Of a DNA stretch of 64,000 nucleotides, positions 1 to 12,118 are shown piece after piece. The notes below the pieces were generated by a model. It saw only the letters and a list, made by a program, of their open reading frames with translations, did no database searches and was not told the DNA's origin. The DNA is from Pseudaminobacter salicylatoxidans. GTDB taxonomy: Bacteria; Pseudomonadota; Alphaproteobacteria; Rhizobiales; Rhizobiaceae. Every line of letters starts with the position of its first letter. The first letter of the stretch is position 1. The stretch lies in the NCBI RefSeq assembly GCF_003148475.1, contig NZ_QGGG01000002.1:78171-142170 (forward strand). The letters run 5' to 3'. The position numbers and the translations under genes are program-made.

Positions 1-1236
1 TTCAACGGCACGGAACCGGGGCCGCTCGTGGAGAAAATCCCGTTCCTGTGGTCGAACCTCTCCACCTTCTCACCCGCCGCGGTCGGGCTTTCGCTGGCCA
101 GCATCGCGGTGCTGGTGGCGTTGCGCATATGGCGCCCGCGCTGGCCGTCCATGCTCATCGTCGTTGTGCTGGCGGCGGCCGCGACCGCCTTTCTCAAACT
201 GCCGGTCGATACCATCGGCACGCAGTTCGGAGGCATCCCGCGCACGCTGCCCATGCCGGCGCTGCCCGCCTGGGACCTGGCGAAAGTGCAGGCGGTGCTG
301 CCCAATGCGATTTCGTTCGCGCTGCTGGGCGCAATCGAATCCCTGCTTTCCGCGGTTGTCGCCGACAGCATGACGGGGCGGCGTCACCGTTCCAATTGCG
401 AGCTGGTCGGGCAGGGGGTCGCCAATATCGGCGCGGGGCTGTTCGGCGGTATCTGCGTCACCGGCACAATAGCGAGAACCGCAACGAATGTGCGTGCCGG
501 CGCGCACGGCCCGGTGTCGGGCATGATGCATTCGCTGTTCCTGCTCCTGTTCATCCTGGTTGCGGCGCCGCTCGCCAGCTACATTCCACTCGCTGTTCTT
601 GCCGCTGTGCTGGCGGTCGTGTGCTGGAACATGATCGAGCGCAACGCCTTCGCCACACTGCTGCGAGCATCACGCGGCGATGCGGCCGTGCTTCTGGCGA
701 CCTTCGGCATCACCCTGTTCCGGGGCCTGACAGAGGCCATCGTGATAGGCTTCGCGCTGGGGTCGGTGCTGTTCATCCATCGCATGTCGCAGACGACGGC
801 CATCGAAAGCCATGTGCCGCTGGTGGCGGAGGATATGCCGGACGATGGTTCGCGCGGGGCCTATGACGAGACTTCCCAGCAGGATCCGACCGTCGTCATC
901 TACCGGATTTCCGGCGCCTTCTTTTTCGGCGCGGCTTCATCGATTGGCGCCGTGCTCGAACGCATCGGCGACCAGCATCGTAACCTGATCATCGATTTCA
1001 CGGCGGTGCCGTTCGTGGATTCCACAGGTTCCAGAACGATCGAGAGCCTGGCGCACAAGGCCGCGCAGCGCGGTGTCGGGGTTTACCTCACCGGGCTGTC
1101 GGCAGGCGTGAAAAAGGAGCTTGCCGCGCAGGGCGTGCGCCCGCCGCTGATCCGGATCGCCGGCACGATCGAGCAGGCGTTGCGGCAAACGCAAAAAGAA
1201 AGGCCGACGCCCGCGGCGCCGGCCACCATATCGTGA
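1..1236 (+). CDS. SulP family anion transporter with C-terminal STAS domain (5' end missing)
   Basis: The reading frame is already open at base 1, so the gene starts upstream of the window; a GTG at 28 is only an internal codon. What remains is the second half of the membrane domain, including the family stretch ending GGICVTGTIARTATN that precedes a series of hydrophobic helices (LLLLFILVAAPLASYIPLA and following). A cytoplasmic STAS domain forms roughly the last 120 residues and carries the DSTG motif (IIDFTAVPFVDSTG). SulP proteins move sulfate, bicarbonate or other anions across the inner membrane; the substrate cannot be read from this fragment. A strong hairpin follows the stop codon. 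Confidence 0.9.
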   Translation, partial: FNGTEPGPLVEKIPFLWSNLSTFSPAAVGLSLASIAVLVALRIWRPRWPSMLIVVVLAAAATAFLKLPVDTIGTQFGGIPRTLPMPALPAWDLAKVQAVLPNAISFALLGAIESLLSAVVADSMTGRRHRSNCELVGQGVANIGAGLFGGICVTGTIARTATNVRAGAHGPVSGMMHSLFLLLFILVAAPLASYIPLAVLAAVLAVVCWNMIERNAFATLLRASRGDAAVLLATFGITLFRGLTEAIVIGFALGSVLFIHRMSQTTAIESHVPLVAEDMPDDGSRGAYDETSQQDPTVVIYRISGAFFFGAASSIGAVLERIGDQHRNLIIDFTAVPFVDSTGSRTIESLAHKAAQRGVGVYLTGLSAGVKKELAAQGVRPPLIRIAGTIEQALRQTQKERPTPAAPATIS

Positions 1237-1238
1237 AG

Positions 1239-1263
1239 CGGGCGGCCCAAAGGCCGCCCGTCT
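1239..1263 (+). terminator. Hairpin terminator after the SulP gene
   Basis: A perfect 9-bp stem CGGGCGGCC/GGCCGCCCG with a CAAA loop is followed by TCTCTTATT. It sits between two convergent genes and ends against the gcvP stop codon, so it may serve both strands. The T tract is imperfect. Confidence 0.6.
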
Positions 1264-1264
1264 C

Positions 1265-4075
<2,811 letters not shown>

Positions 4076-4104
4076 TCTGTCACCTTGTAATTCTCTGTTT
4101 CAGC

Positions 4105-4146
4105 GCATGATCTTGTCCGAAAAGCCTGCGGCTTCCGGGATCATGC
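4105..4146. repeat. Rhizobial-type palindromic intergenic repeat
   Basis: GCATGATC at 4105-4112 is matched by GATCATGC at 4139-4146, with further imperfect pairing inside (CCGAAAAGC against GCTTCCGG). The sequence resembles the very common Mesorhizobium/Brucella intergenic palindrome of the form GCATGATC...CCGAAAA...GGGATCATGC; that recognition is from memory. It directly abuts the gcvH stop codon inside the gcv operon. Confidence 0.6.
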
Positions 4147-4515
4147 TCAGCCAATCAGGGCCTTGTAGCCCGCCTCATCAAGCAGGCCGGCGAGCTGGCT
4201 TTCGTCCGAAAGCTTCATCTTCCAGAGCCAGCCGTCGCCGGTGGCCGCCGAATTGACCAGTGCCGGGTCGGCCGACAGCGCCTCATTTGCTTCGATGATT
4301 TCGCCGTCCACCGGGGCGTAGACATCGGAGGCCGCCTTCACGGATTCAACGACAACGGCCACGTCACCCTTGGCAACCTTGCGGCCACTCTCCGGCAGTT
4401 CCACGAAAACGAGGTCGCCGAGCTGCTCTTGCGCGTAGTCGGTGATGCCGACGGTTGCTACGCCGTTCTCGACGCGGACCCATTCGTGGTCATCAGTAAA
4501 ATAAGTGGTTGCCAT
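4147..4515 (-). CDS. gcvH: Glycine cleavage system H protein
   Basis: This is the 122-residue lipoyl carrier that shuttles the aminomethyl group between GcvP, GcvT and lipoamide dehydrogenase. The lipoylation site is K60 in [13 protein letters not shown]. The start ATG at 4515 gives the normal family length and N-terminus ([13 protein letters not shown]); a longer open frame upstream is only overlap with gcvT. It lies 7 bases after gcvT, so the two are surely co-transcribed. No lipoate-attachment gene or lpd is found in the window. Confidence 0.97.
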   Translation of the reverse strand: MATTYFTDDHEWVRVENGVATVGITDYAQEQLGDLVFVELPESGRKVAKGDVAVVVESVKAASDVYAPVDGEIIEANEALSADPALVNSAATGDGWLWKMKLSDESQLAGLLDEAGYKALIG

Positions 4516-4522
4516 AAGAAAT

Positions 4523-5620
4523 TCATCCTTTGCGATAGCGATGCGGCATGAAGGGTAGTGGATGTATATCGACGGGCACCTTGGTGCCGCGCACGTCTGC
4601 GAAAAGTTTCGTTTCCGGTGCCAGCGTGGCCGAGACATAGCCCATGGCCACCGGCGAGCCGACCGAAGGCCCGAAACCGCCGGACGTGACGCGCCCAACT
4701 TGATTGCCGGCCGCGTCGAAGAGATGCGTGCCTGCGCGCACCGGCTGCCGGCCCTGCGGCTTCAGGCCGACGCGCTTTTCGCGCGCGCCCTTGTCGATAG
4801 CCGCGCGCAGCGCCTCGGCGCCGACGAAGCGGCCATTGGCGCGCAGATCCTTGGAGATGGCCCACATCAGCCCGGCATCCACCGGGTTGGTCTCGGGCGA
4901 GATGTCCTGTCCGTGCAGGCACAAGCCCGCTTCGAGGCGCAGGCTGTCGCGGGCCGCGAGCCCGACCCATTTGACGCGTTCGTCGGAAAGCAGCGTTTCC
5001 AGCAACTTGCGGGCATCCGCTTCCGGCAGGCCGATCTCGAAACCGTCTTCCCCGGTGTAGCCGGAGCGGCTCATGAACCAGTCCTTGCGCGGCTCGAAAC
5101 CATGCATGAACACCAGTTCGCCGGTCTCGATGCCGGCGCGCGAAAGGGCGGCCCAGGCGTCTGGCCCCTGTATGGCGAGGAAGACGCGATCAAGCGGATC
5201 AATCTTGCAGTCGAGGCCTTCGGCGAGGCGGCGCAAATGCGTTTCGTCAAGCGCGGCATTGCCGGCATTGGCGACGACCATGAAGCGCTCGCCACCAAGC
5301 CGGGTGACGATCAGGTCATCGATGATGCCGGCGTGCTCGTTGAGCAGGAAGGTGTATTTCGACTGCCGTTCGGCAAGCGTGGCAGGGTCGAGCGGGCAGG
5401 CCCTGGACAGGAGCGTTGCCGCGTCCGGACCGGAAAGCTCGATGAGTTTCATGTGCGAGATGTCGAACAGGCCGACATGTTCGCGCGTGTGCTGATGCTC
5501 GGCCATAACGCCGGCGGGATAGGTGAGCGGCATAGACCAGCCGGCGAAGGCGCCAAAACGCGCTCCGGCTGCCTTATGCAGATCCTCGAGGGGAAGGTTC
5601 CTGGTGGCGGCGCCCGTCAT
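4523..5620 (-). CDS. gcvT: Aminomethyltransferase, T protein of the glycine cleavage system
   Basis: The 365-residue protein transfers the methylene group from GcvH-bound aminomethyl-lipoate to tetrahydrofolate, releasing ammonia. The sequence has the expected folate-binding fold features: [20 protein letters not shown] near the N-terminus, DISHM, and [10 protein letters not shown] at mid-protein. It is the first gene of the gcv operon, and its roughly 250-base leader contains a tandem glycine riboswitch, so expression should rise with glycine. Confidence 0.97.
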   Translation of the reverse strand: MTGAATRNLPLEDLHKAAGARFGAFAGWSMPLTYPAGVMAEHQHTREHVGLFDISHMKLIELSGPDAATLLSRACPLDPATLAERQSKYTFLLNEHAGIIDDLIVTRLGGERFMVVANAGNAALDETHLRRLAEGLDCKIDPLDRVFLAIQGPDAWAALSRAGIETGELVFMHGFEPRKDWFMSRSGYTGEDGFEIGLPEADARKLLETLLSDERVKWVGLAARDSLRLEAGLCLHGQDISPETNPVDAGLMWAISKDLRANGRFVGAEALRAAIDKGAREKRVGLKPQGRQPVRAGTHLFDAAGNQVGRVTSGGFGPSVGSPVAMGYVSATLAPETKLFADVRGTKVPVDIHPLPFMPHRYRKG

Positions 5621-5666
5621 GACATCTCCAGAGTCGCACGTTTCCAGCCGCTGCGGCGGCCATTCC

Positions 5667-5848
5667 GTGCCCCTCTGTCTGAAGCCTGAGAGACTTGCGC
5701 AACCGGAACTCTGTCGGCGGCGCTTACACCTTCGGCGCGGGATTACTCCCGACTTTCCAGAGCGTCTTTCCCGTTACGGTTCTTTTGCCTGAGAGATTTC
5801 GGGCGATTTCCCCTTCGGCGGCAGCATTGCGCTGCTCTCTCCCGCAAA
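5667..5848 (-). promoter_or_regulatory. Tandem glycine riboswitch upstream of gcvT
   Basis: Reading the minus strand, two similar aptamers follow each other. The first has GGGAGAGAGC, then CCGAAGGGG, then CTCTCAGGCAAAAG. The second has CGCCGAAGGTG and CTCTCAGGCTTCAGACAGAG. These are the hallmark segments of the glycine aptamer, and the tandem arrangement before gcvT is the classic one. Ligand binding would be expected to turn on the glycine cleavage operon. The exact helix ends are estimated. Confidence 0.93.
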
Positions 5849-5868
5849 CAGGTAGAGCCTGTTTCCAA

Positions 5869-5983
5869 GCCCTCGACGACTCATTGCTAGCTCATGGCCG
5901 ACAATTTGTCACTCCCCAAGCGACAGGAATGCGCTCTGGATGCACCCCTTGGGGTGACTGGATGGAAATGAGTCGTCGAGGGC
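5869..5983. repeat. 115-bp element with perfect 17-bp terminal inverted repeats and an inner hairpin
   Basis: GCCCTCGACGACTCATT at 5869-5885 is the exact reverse complement of the bases at 5967-5983. Inside, CCCCAAG (5914-5920) pairs with CTTGGGG (5948-5954), flanked by GTCA/TGAC. The size and double-palindrome design resemble the rhizobial RIME and Brucella Bru-RS intergenic elements, but I cannot show identity. It starts 6 bases past the XRE stop codon and ends before the glycine riboswitch. It could instead be a structured small RNA or a large terminator. Confidence 0.7.
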
Positions 5984-5989
5984 CTGTAG

Positions 5990-6373
5990 TCAGTGCGCCG
6001 AAAGACGCCCCATATTGCTCTGCAGCCGACGCAACAGATGGTCGGTTTCGGCATGAAGGTTACGCAGCTTGTCGAGCTGCGAGCCGAGAACTTCCAGCGC
6101 CTCGCCGTCGTCCTCGACTTCCACGGGGGCCTGGCCCACGCCGTGAAGTACCCAGGACAGGCTGACGCCGAGAAGGCCCGACAGCATATTGAGCCGATGT
6201 GCGCCGGGCTGCGATCTGTCTCGCTCCCAGGCGTTTATGGTTGAGGTTTTGACGCCGAGCCGCCAAGCGAGTTGCTTGACGCTCATTCCGCTTGCTTCGC
6301 GGGCCCTGGAGAGGCGGCCGCCGATGGTATCAAGATCAGGGATTTCTTCGTAAATGTTCGCGGTGTCGGACAC
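5990..6373 (-). CDS. XRE-family helix-turn-helix regulator
   Basis: The 127-residue protein has an N-terminal Cro/CI-type domain at about residues 17-72 (IGGRLSRAREASGMSVKQLA, then TSTINAWERDRSQPG). Its C-terminus is predicted to be helical and rich in leucine and charged residues, and may mediate dimerisation. The start is a GTG at 6373 because AGGAGG lies 8 bases upstream. Its target is unknown. It stands alone between the riboswitch region and the molybdenum oxidoreductase, and is read from a good promoter on the same strand. Confidence 0.9.
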   Translation of the reverse strand: MSDTANIYEEIPDLDTIGGRLSRAREASGMSVKQLAWRLGVKTSTINAWERDRSQPGAHRLNMLSGLLGVSLSWVLHGVGQAPVEVEDDGEALEVLGSQLDKLRNLHAETDHLLRRLQSNMGRLSAH

Positions 6374-6435
6374 CCGATCAACCTCCTATGGTCGATTGAA
6401 ACAGACCGGCTTCCGCATGAAGCTCGGCCGCTTTC

Positions 6436-6464
6436 AGCATAGGCCAGAGGGACTCGATGACAAG
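6436..6464 (-). promoter_or_regulatory. Sigma-70-type promoter for the XRE regulator
   Basis: On the minus strand CTTGTC and TATGCT are separated by exactly 17 bases, close to the alphaproteobacterial CTTGAC-N17-CTATAT pattern. The predicted start is near 6429, giving a leader of about 56 bases. A/T-rich DNA with repeated GTAAA/TATTTA words lies just upstream. Confidence 0.6.
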
Positions 6465-6548
6465 TTTTTAGCGGTAAAATCGTGTAAATGCCTGTATTTA
6501 GGGGGAAATCCTGAACTTCCGACCGGCTGTGCGGAATACGAATCGGCG

Positions 6549-7340
6549 TCAGATGCCGCCATACCAGTCATAGCCGCGGTCTTCCCAATAACCGCCGCGG
6601 CCCCATCCGAGCCCGGTGTAGCTGTCCACCAGTTCGATCGCGCGCAGATATTTCGGCATCTTGTAGCCAAGCTGGCGCTCGACCCGGACGCGCAGCGGCG
6701 CGCCATTCTCGACAGGCAACGGACCGTCATTGAGGCCGTAAGCGAGGATGGTTTGCGGGTGGCGCGCGTCTATGAGGTCAATGGAACCGTAATATTTGAC
6801 GGGACCATCCTCATCCTGATCGATCGTATCGAGGCAGTGGAAGACCACATAGCGCGCCTGAGGCTTCACCCGCGCCTGGTCCAGAACCAGCGACAGGGGA
6901 ACCCCCGTCCATTTGGCGATGCAACTCCAGCCCTCCACGCAGTCATGGCGCGTGATCTGCGTGCGCGACGGCATGGCCATCAACTGTTCGCGCGATAGCG
7001 ACAACGGTTTTTCGACAAGACCGCTGACTTGCAGGCGCCAGTCGGCGAAATTGTTCGCAAGAAGACTTTTATAGGTGTCGTCGTCGGGAGCGGTGATGCC
7101 ATTAGGGCGCTGCGGCTGGCGAATATCGGCCTGGGTGTATTCTTTCGCCAGCGCGTCGCGCCCTGCCAGAAGGCGTTGCACGTGATAGGTGAGATCGTTG
7201 GCCTTCTCCAGTACGTTTCGCACGCCGTTATCGGTGTCGGAAAGTGAATCGAACGCATCGCATCCCGACAGGATCATGCCTGACGTGCCCAGCGCTGCCG
7301 TGGTCAGGAACCGGCGACGGGTGATGCGGAAAGCTGGCAT
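6549..7340 (-). CDS. Sulfite-oxidase-family molybdopterin oxidoreductase, Tat lipoprotein
   Basis: The 263-residue protein begins with a twin-arginine signal (TRRRFLTTAA) ending in a lipobox, LSGC with C27, so it is probably exported folded by Tat and lipid-anchored. C134 in RHDCVEGWS is the expected molybdenum-coordinating cysteine of the sulfite oxidase/MsrP fold. Later motifs (RHPQTILAYGLNDGPLP, GAPLRVRVERQLGYK) also fit this fold. It is shorter than sulfite oxidases with a dimerisation domain. It begins 1 base after the cytochrome b stop codon, so translation is coupled. The substrate (sulfite, sulfoxide or other) is unknown. Confidence 0.88.
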   Translation of the reverse strand: MPAFRITRRRFLTTAALGTSGMILSGCDAFDSLSDTDNGVRNVLEKANDLTYHVQRLLAGRDALAKEYTQADIRQPQRPNGITAPDDDTYKSLLANNFADWRLQVSGLVEKPLSLSREQLMAMPSRTQITRHDCVEGWSCIAKWTGVPLSLVLDQARVKPQARYVVFHCLDTIDQDEDGPVKYYGSIDLIDARHPQTILAYGLNDGPLPVENGAPLRVRVERQLGYKMPKYLRAIELVDSYTGLGWGRGGYWEDRGYDWYGGI

Positions 7341-7341
7341 C

Positions 7342-8208
7342 TCACGGTTCCTTGCTCTTATCGGTCGGGTCGGTTCGGTACCAGCCGGTAATCATCGAAC
7401 GCAATTCGTTGATGGGGCCGGCGGCAAGCACCATCAGAATATGCACGATGAAGAAGAGAACCAGCAGCAGCATGACCGTGAAATGAATCGTTCGTGCCGT
7501 TTGCCTGCCGCCGAGCATGTCGGTCAGGAAGGGAACTGCCGCATCCATGCTCGGCGACATCGCAAGCCCCGTCAGGATCATCAACGGCAACAAGATGAAC
7601 AGGACGGAGCCATAGGAAAACTTCTGCAACGTGTTGTAGTGGTCGGTGTGGTGAAAGCGCAGCCGCGCGTGGTCGGCGATATCGCTCGGCAAGTGTCGGA
7701 AATCCTCGCCGCGAGGAAACAGATCGCGGCGAACATGGCCGTTGACCAGACTGCCGATCAGCCACAGCAACAGCGTTGCCGACAGAACCCAGGCGAAGAA
7801 GAAATGGATGACCCGCCCGGTGGCGAGGTCGCGATAGGAAGGGATCGTCACCCAAGCTGGGAAGGCGCGCGCCTCGGGATTGTAAGCCGGTCCCGACAGG
7901 CCGAGCACACCCGTGGTGTCGAAACGATGCCCGAAAAGATCGGTATAGCCCTTCGGGCCGGTCGGCGTGTTCTCCGCGCTGAATTTCAGGACGGAATTGT
8001 CGAATCCGAAGCCGGATTGATCGCCGATGTAAAGGGCAGGGTGCGCGTTGAAGATTTGCAAGCCGCTGAGCAGCAGCAAGAACAGCGCAATCGCCCATAG
8101 CCAGTGGGTGAGGCGGGTCCAGGCAGACTGGCGGTAAACCAACTCACCGGTTCTGCCCGGCGTCTCTTCCGCGCCGGGCTGTGCCTGTGTGAATGCCGCG
8201 CTCCTCAT
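7342..8208 (-). CDS. Membrane cytochrome b (cytochrome b561/Ni-Fe-hydrogenase type) partner of the Mo oxidoreductase
   Basis: Four hydrophobic helices are visible, with histidines suited to bind two b hemes: RLTHWLWAIA, RVIHFFFAWV and RTIHFTVMLLLVLFFIVHI. The protein would exchange electrons between the quinone pool and the periplasmic molybdenum protein encoded next. I prefer the start at 8208 (288 residues) because GGGAGG lies 9 bases before it; an in-frame ATG at 8241 has no clear ribosome site. The pairing recalls MsrP-MsrQ, but this subunit is not visibly MsrQ. Confidence 0.85.
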   Translation of the reverse strand: MRSAAFTQAQPGAEETPGRTGELVYRQSAWTRLTHWLWAIALFLLLLSGLQIFNAHPALYIGDQSGFGFDNSVLKFSAENTPTGPKGYTDLFGHRFDTTGVLGLSGPAYNPEARAFPAWVTIPSYRDLATGRVIHFFFAWVLSATLLLWLIGSLVNGHVRRDLFPRGEDFRHLPSDIADHARLRFHHTDHYNTLQKFSYGSVLFILLPLMILTGLAMSPSMDAAVPFLTDMLGGRQTARTIHFTVMLLLVLFFIVHILMVLAAGPINELRSMITGWYRTDPTDKSKEP

Positions 8209-8327
8209 CCGTCCGGACCTCCCAAGACGCGAAAATCGCATGCCGCTCTGTCAGGATACTACAGCAGCAGCAGGGAAAGCACATTCACGGATGAGGATAT
8301 GAAGATGACAATCTCGCGACGATATCG

Positions 8328-9164
8328 TTACCGCGCCAGCCGTTCCGCGTGCCAGCGCAGATGGTCATCCATGAAGGTCGAGATGAAGAAATAGGAGTGG
8401 TCGTAACCCTCGCGCATGTTCAGTTCGAGCGGGATGTCGGCGGACCTGCACACCTCTTCCAGCAGCCAGGGCCGCAAACCGTCTTCAAGGAAACCGTCTG
8501 CCGAACCCTGATCAACCAGGAATTCGGAAAAGCGCCTTCCATCCTCGATCAGCGCCACGGCGTCGTAGGCGCGCCAGGTGGCTTCGTCCGAACCGAGATA
8601 TTTTTCGAAAGCGGGCTTCGACCAGCCCGCGACCATCGGGCGCGTGATCGGCGCGAAGGCGGAACAGCTCCTGAAGCGCTCAGGGTTCTTCAGCGCGATG
8701 GTGAGCGCGCCGTGGCCGCCCATGGAGTGGCCGAAGATCGCCTGACGCGTCATGTCGGCGGGGAATTCCTTCGCGATCAGCGCCGGCAGTTCCTCGGTGA
8801 TGTAGGAATACATGCGGTAATTGGCCGAGAAAGGCGCTTGCGTGGCGTCGAGATAGAAGCCGGCGCCGCAGCCGAACTGCCAGTTGTCCTTTTCGTCCGG
8901 AATGCTCTCGCCGCGCGGGCTGGTGTCCGGGCACACCACGATCAGGCCGAGCTCGGCCGCCAGCCGGCGGTATTCGCCCTTGTCCATGACGTTCTGGTGC
9001 GTACAGGTGAGGCCGGAGAGATACCAGACCACCGGGCAGGGACCGTTTTGGGCCTGCGGCGGCACGAATACGGCAAAAGTCATATCACAGGCGCAGGCCT
9101 CGGAAGCATGGGAATAGACGCCCTGGACGCCGCCATGAGATTTTGCGGTGGAAATGGTTTTCAT
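8328..9164 (-). CDS. fghA: S-formylglutathione hydrolase
   Basis: This cytosolic esterase-D-family enzyme hydrolyses S-formylglutathione to formate and glutathione, the second step of glutathione-dependent formaldehyde oxidation. The nucleophile is S147 in GHSMGGHGA, and a candidate catalytic histidine is in YDHSYFFI near the C-terminus. The start at 9164 gives 278 residues, the usual length. It is the last gene of a minus-strand cluster that begins with the formaldehyde dehydrogenase gene about 2.3 kb upstream. Confidence 0.96.
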   Translation of the reverse strand: MKTISTAKSHGGVQGVYSHASEACACDMTFAVFVPPQAQNGPCPVVWYLSGLTCTHQNVMDKGEYRRLAAELGLIVVCPDTSPRGESIPDEKDNWQFGCGAGFYLDATQAPFSANYRMYSYITEELPALIAKEFPADMTRQAIFGHSMGGHGALTIALKNPERFRSCSAFAPITRPMVAGWSKPAFEKYLGSDEATWRAYDAVALIEDGRRFSEFLVDQGSADGFLEDGLRPWLLEEVCRSADIPLELNMREGYDHSYFFISTFMDDHLRWHAERLAR

Positions 9165-9183
9165 GAAAAGCTGCCTTTCTGCA

Positions 9184-9843
9184 TCAGTTCGCCAGCGACA
9201 CGACCACATTGACCGCGGCCGCGACGATGACCGTGTTGTAGAAGAACGAGATGATTGAATGCACCATGGCGGCCTGGCGCATGGGAGTTCTGGTGATGCC
9301 GGTATCGGCGGTTTGTGCGGTCATGCCGATCACGACCGAGAAATACAGGAAATCCCATCCGCACGGGTGCTTCGTACCCGGAAAATCCAGCCCGCCGACC
9401 GGTTGCCTGTTGTGCTTGTCGACGTTCTCGGTGCCGGATTCATCCCCCTTCCAGAACAGATTGGCGTAGTGCAGGGCTGCCATGGAGTGGATCGTGAACC
9501 AGCCGAGAGGCAAGGAAAACATGGAAAACGCAAGCCAGTAGGGATGGCCTATCTGCCTGGCGTTTATCAGCATGAACAGGGAGCCGACCGCGACGCATAT
9601 GATCACGGCGGTGACGAGGAAGATGATCCAGATGGGCTCGTCTGCCTGCTGGGCGCGGCGGCTCAGGAAACTCGCCGTGAGCCGTGGCATCTCGTGTAGC
9701 AACAGCAGGATGTAGACCGCGAAGAACGTGTTCGCGCCTATCGCGTAGGCCAGGGGATGGCGCAGGCTGAGCGCAATCCCCAGTGCGACAATGCCGGCGA
9801 TGACGCTTATGGTGAAAATGAAGTGCCTGTGCCACGGCGTCAT
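9184..9843 (-). CDS. DUF1345 family membrane protein
   Basis: The 219-residue protein has about five hydrophobic segments (FIFTISVIAGIVALGIALSL, WIIFLVTAVIICVAVGSLF and others) and the motif GWDFLYFSVVIGMTAQTADT near the C-terminus, which I recognise from DUF1345 proteins. No function is established. Its start overlaps the stop of the DUF188 gene by ATGA, and fghA follows after 19 bases, so it travels within the formaldehyde operon. That position suggests, but does not prove, a linked role. Confidence 0.8.
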   Translation of the reverse strand: MTPWHRHFIFTISVIAGIVALGIALSLRHPLAYAIGANTFFAVYILLLLHEMPRLTASFLSRRAQQADEPIWIIFLVTAVIICVAVGSLFMLINARQIGHPYWLAFSMFSLPLGWFTIHSMAALHYANLFWKGDESGTENVDKHNRQPVGGLDFPGTKHPCGWDFLYFSVVIGMTAQTADTGITRTPMRQAAMVHSIISFFYNTVIVAAAVNVVVSLAN

Positions 9844-10322
9844 GCCGCTCCTCCACCGCCTGATCTGGCAGACTGGAGCGCGCGTCGGGCCATCTGGTCA
9901 AGTGCGCCAAGGAAGCGGGAGCGATCCTGCTGGGTGAAGGCGGCATTGTAGCCCTTGCTCTCACCGGTCTCGCGCAGATGCTGCTTCAGGTCGCGCATGG
10001 CCACGGCCATGCCGATCGTGTCGGGCGTGAACGGTTTGCCTGTCACGCCCAATACATGCGCGCCAAGCGTAACGGCGCGTGCGGCCAACGGAATGTCGGC
10101 TGTAACCACAATGTCATTGGGGCGCGCATGCTCGACGATCCAGTCGTCGGCCGCATCCGCGCCCTTGGAGACAACGACGTGGCGCACCATAGGGTCACGC
10201 GAGGGGCGCAGGCCCCCGTTTGACACGAAAGTGACCACCAGCCCCAGCCGGTCCGCGACCTTCTCGGCCTCAGCCTTCACCGGGCAGGCGTCGGCATCGA
10301 CATAGATGATCGGGTCCGGCAT
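9840..10322 (-). CDS. YaiI/YqxD family protein (DUF188, PIN-like fold)
   Basis: The 160-residue protein starts MPDPIIYVDADACPVKAEAE, the family signature, and continues with VVVSKGADAADDWIVEHA and DIVVTADIPLAARA, which carry acidic residues expected of a PIN-like nuclease core. The biochemical role of the family is not settled. It lies 14 bases after frmA and overlaps the DUF1345 gene by four bases, so all are probably one transcript. Confidence 0.88.
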   Translation of the reverse strand: MPDPIIYVDADACPVKAEAEKVADRLGLVVTFVSNGGLRPSRDPMVRHVVVSKGADAADDWIVEHARPNDIVVTADIPLAARAVTLGAHVLGVTGKPFTPDTIGMAVAMRDLKQHLRETGESKGYNAAFTQQDRSRFLGALDQMARRALQSARSGGGGAA

Positions 10323-10336
10323 GGCGCTGCTTGGGC

Positions 10337-11464
<1,128 letters not shown>

Positions 11465-11590
11465 AAGGCAATCCCTCCTGCGTAAATCCAAGTCACAATT
11501 CAGTTTCCGGGCCGTCGACCCGCTTGCCTGCTTAGGCGAAATGCGCGCCCATTGCCATAGCCGGGCCGCCATCTACCTATAGCTTCTGGC

Positions 11591-12025
11591 ATGATCGCAA
11601 ATCTTGTACTTGCGACGGTTTTTGATGTGGCCACCTTTCTGGTGCATGCCGCGGGGCTGATCCTGCTCACGCATATGGTTGCATTCCTGCTGGCTCACCC
11701 GGTGGTGAACGGAACGCAGGGAGAAAAGATCATCGCCATGGCATTGGTGGCGCTGGGCCTCTACGTGCTGGTCTGCATCGAACTGACGATCTGGGCGGTC
11801 GGCATGCTCGCCATCGGAGCGTTCTCGGATTTCGCCACGGCCTTCTATTTCTCGGCGTCCACATTCGCGACGATCGGTTTCAACGACGCGGCCCCGGCAA
11901 AGGGCTGGCGACTGCTGGCGTCGATGGAGGGCATTACCGGATTGCTCATCATGGGCTGGACGGCCGCTTATCTGGTCACGTCAGGCATACGTTTCGGCCC
12001 CTTCGAGCGCGACAAGCATTTCTGA
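11591..12025 (+). CDS. Small potassium-channel-like membrane protein
   Basis: The 144-residue protein has about three hydrophobic helices (near residues 10-34, 47-73 and 104-128). Before the last helix lies a pore-loop-like segment, FYFSASTFATIGFNDAAP. TIGFND at 94-99 occupies the place of the TVGYGD selectivity filter of potassium channels. No RCK or cyclic-nucleotide domain is present. Selectivity cannot be inferred with the altered filter. It is monocistronic between frmA (divergent) and the carboxylase gene. Confidence 0.7.
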   Translation: MIANLVLATVFDVATFLVHAAGLILLTHMVAFLLAHPVVNGTQGEKIIAMALVALGLYVLVCIELTIWAVGMLAIGAFSDFATAFYFSASTFATIGFNDAAPAKGWRLLASMEGITGLLIMGWTAAYLVTSGIRFGPFERDKHF

Positions 12026-12118
12026 CCGGAGGTTTCCCAAACGGGTGGACGATCCGGCACTTGAGGCGTGACCGGATAGTCCATAAAACAGGATGGCTAC
12101 CGGAGGGAATGTGCCCGC

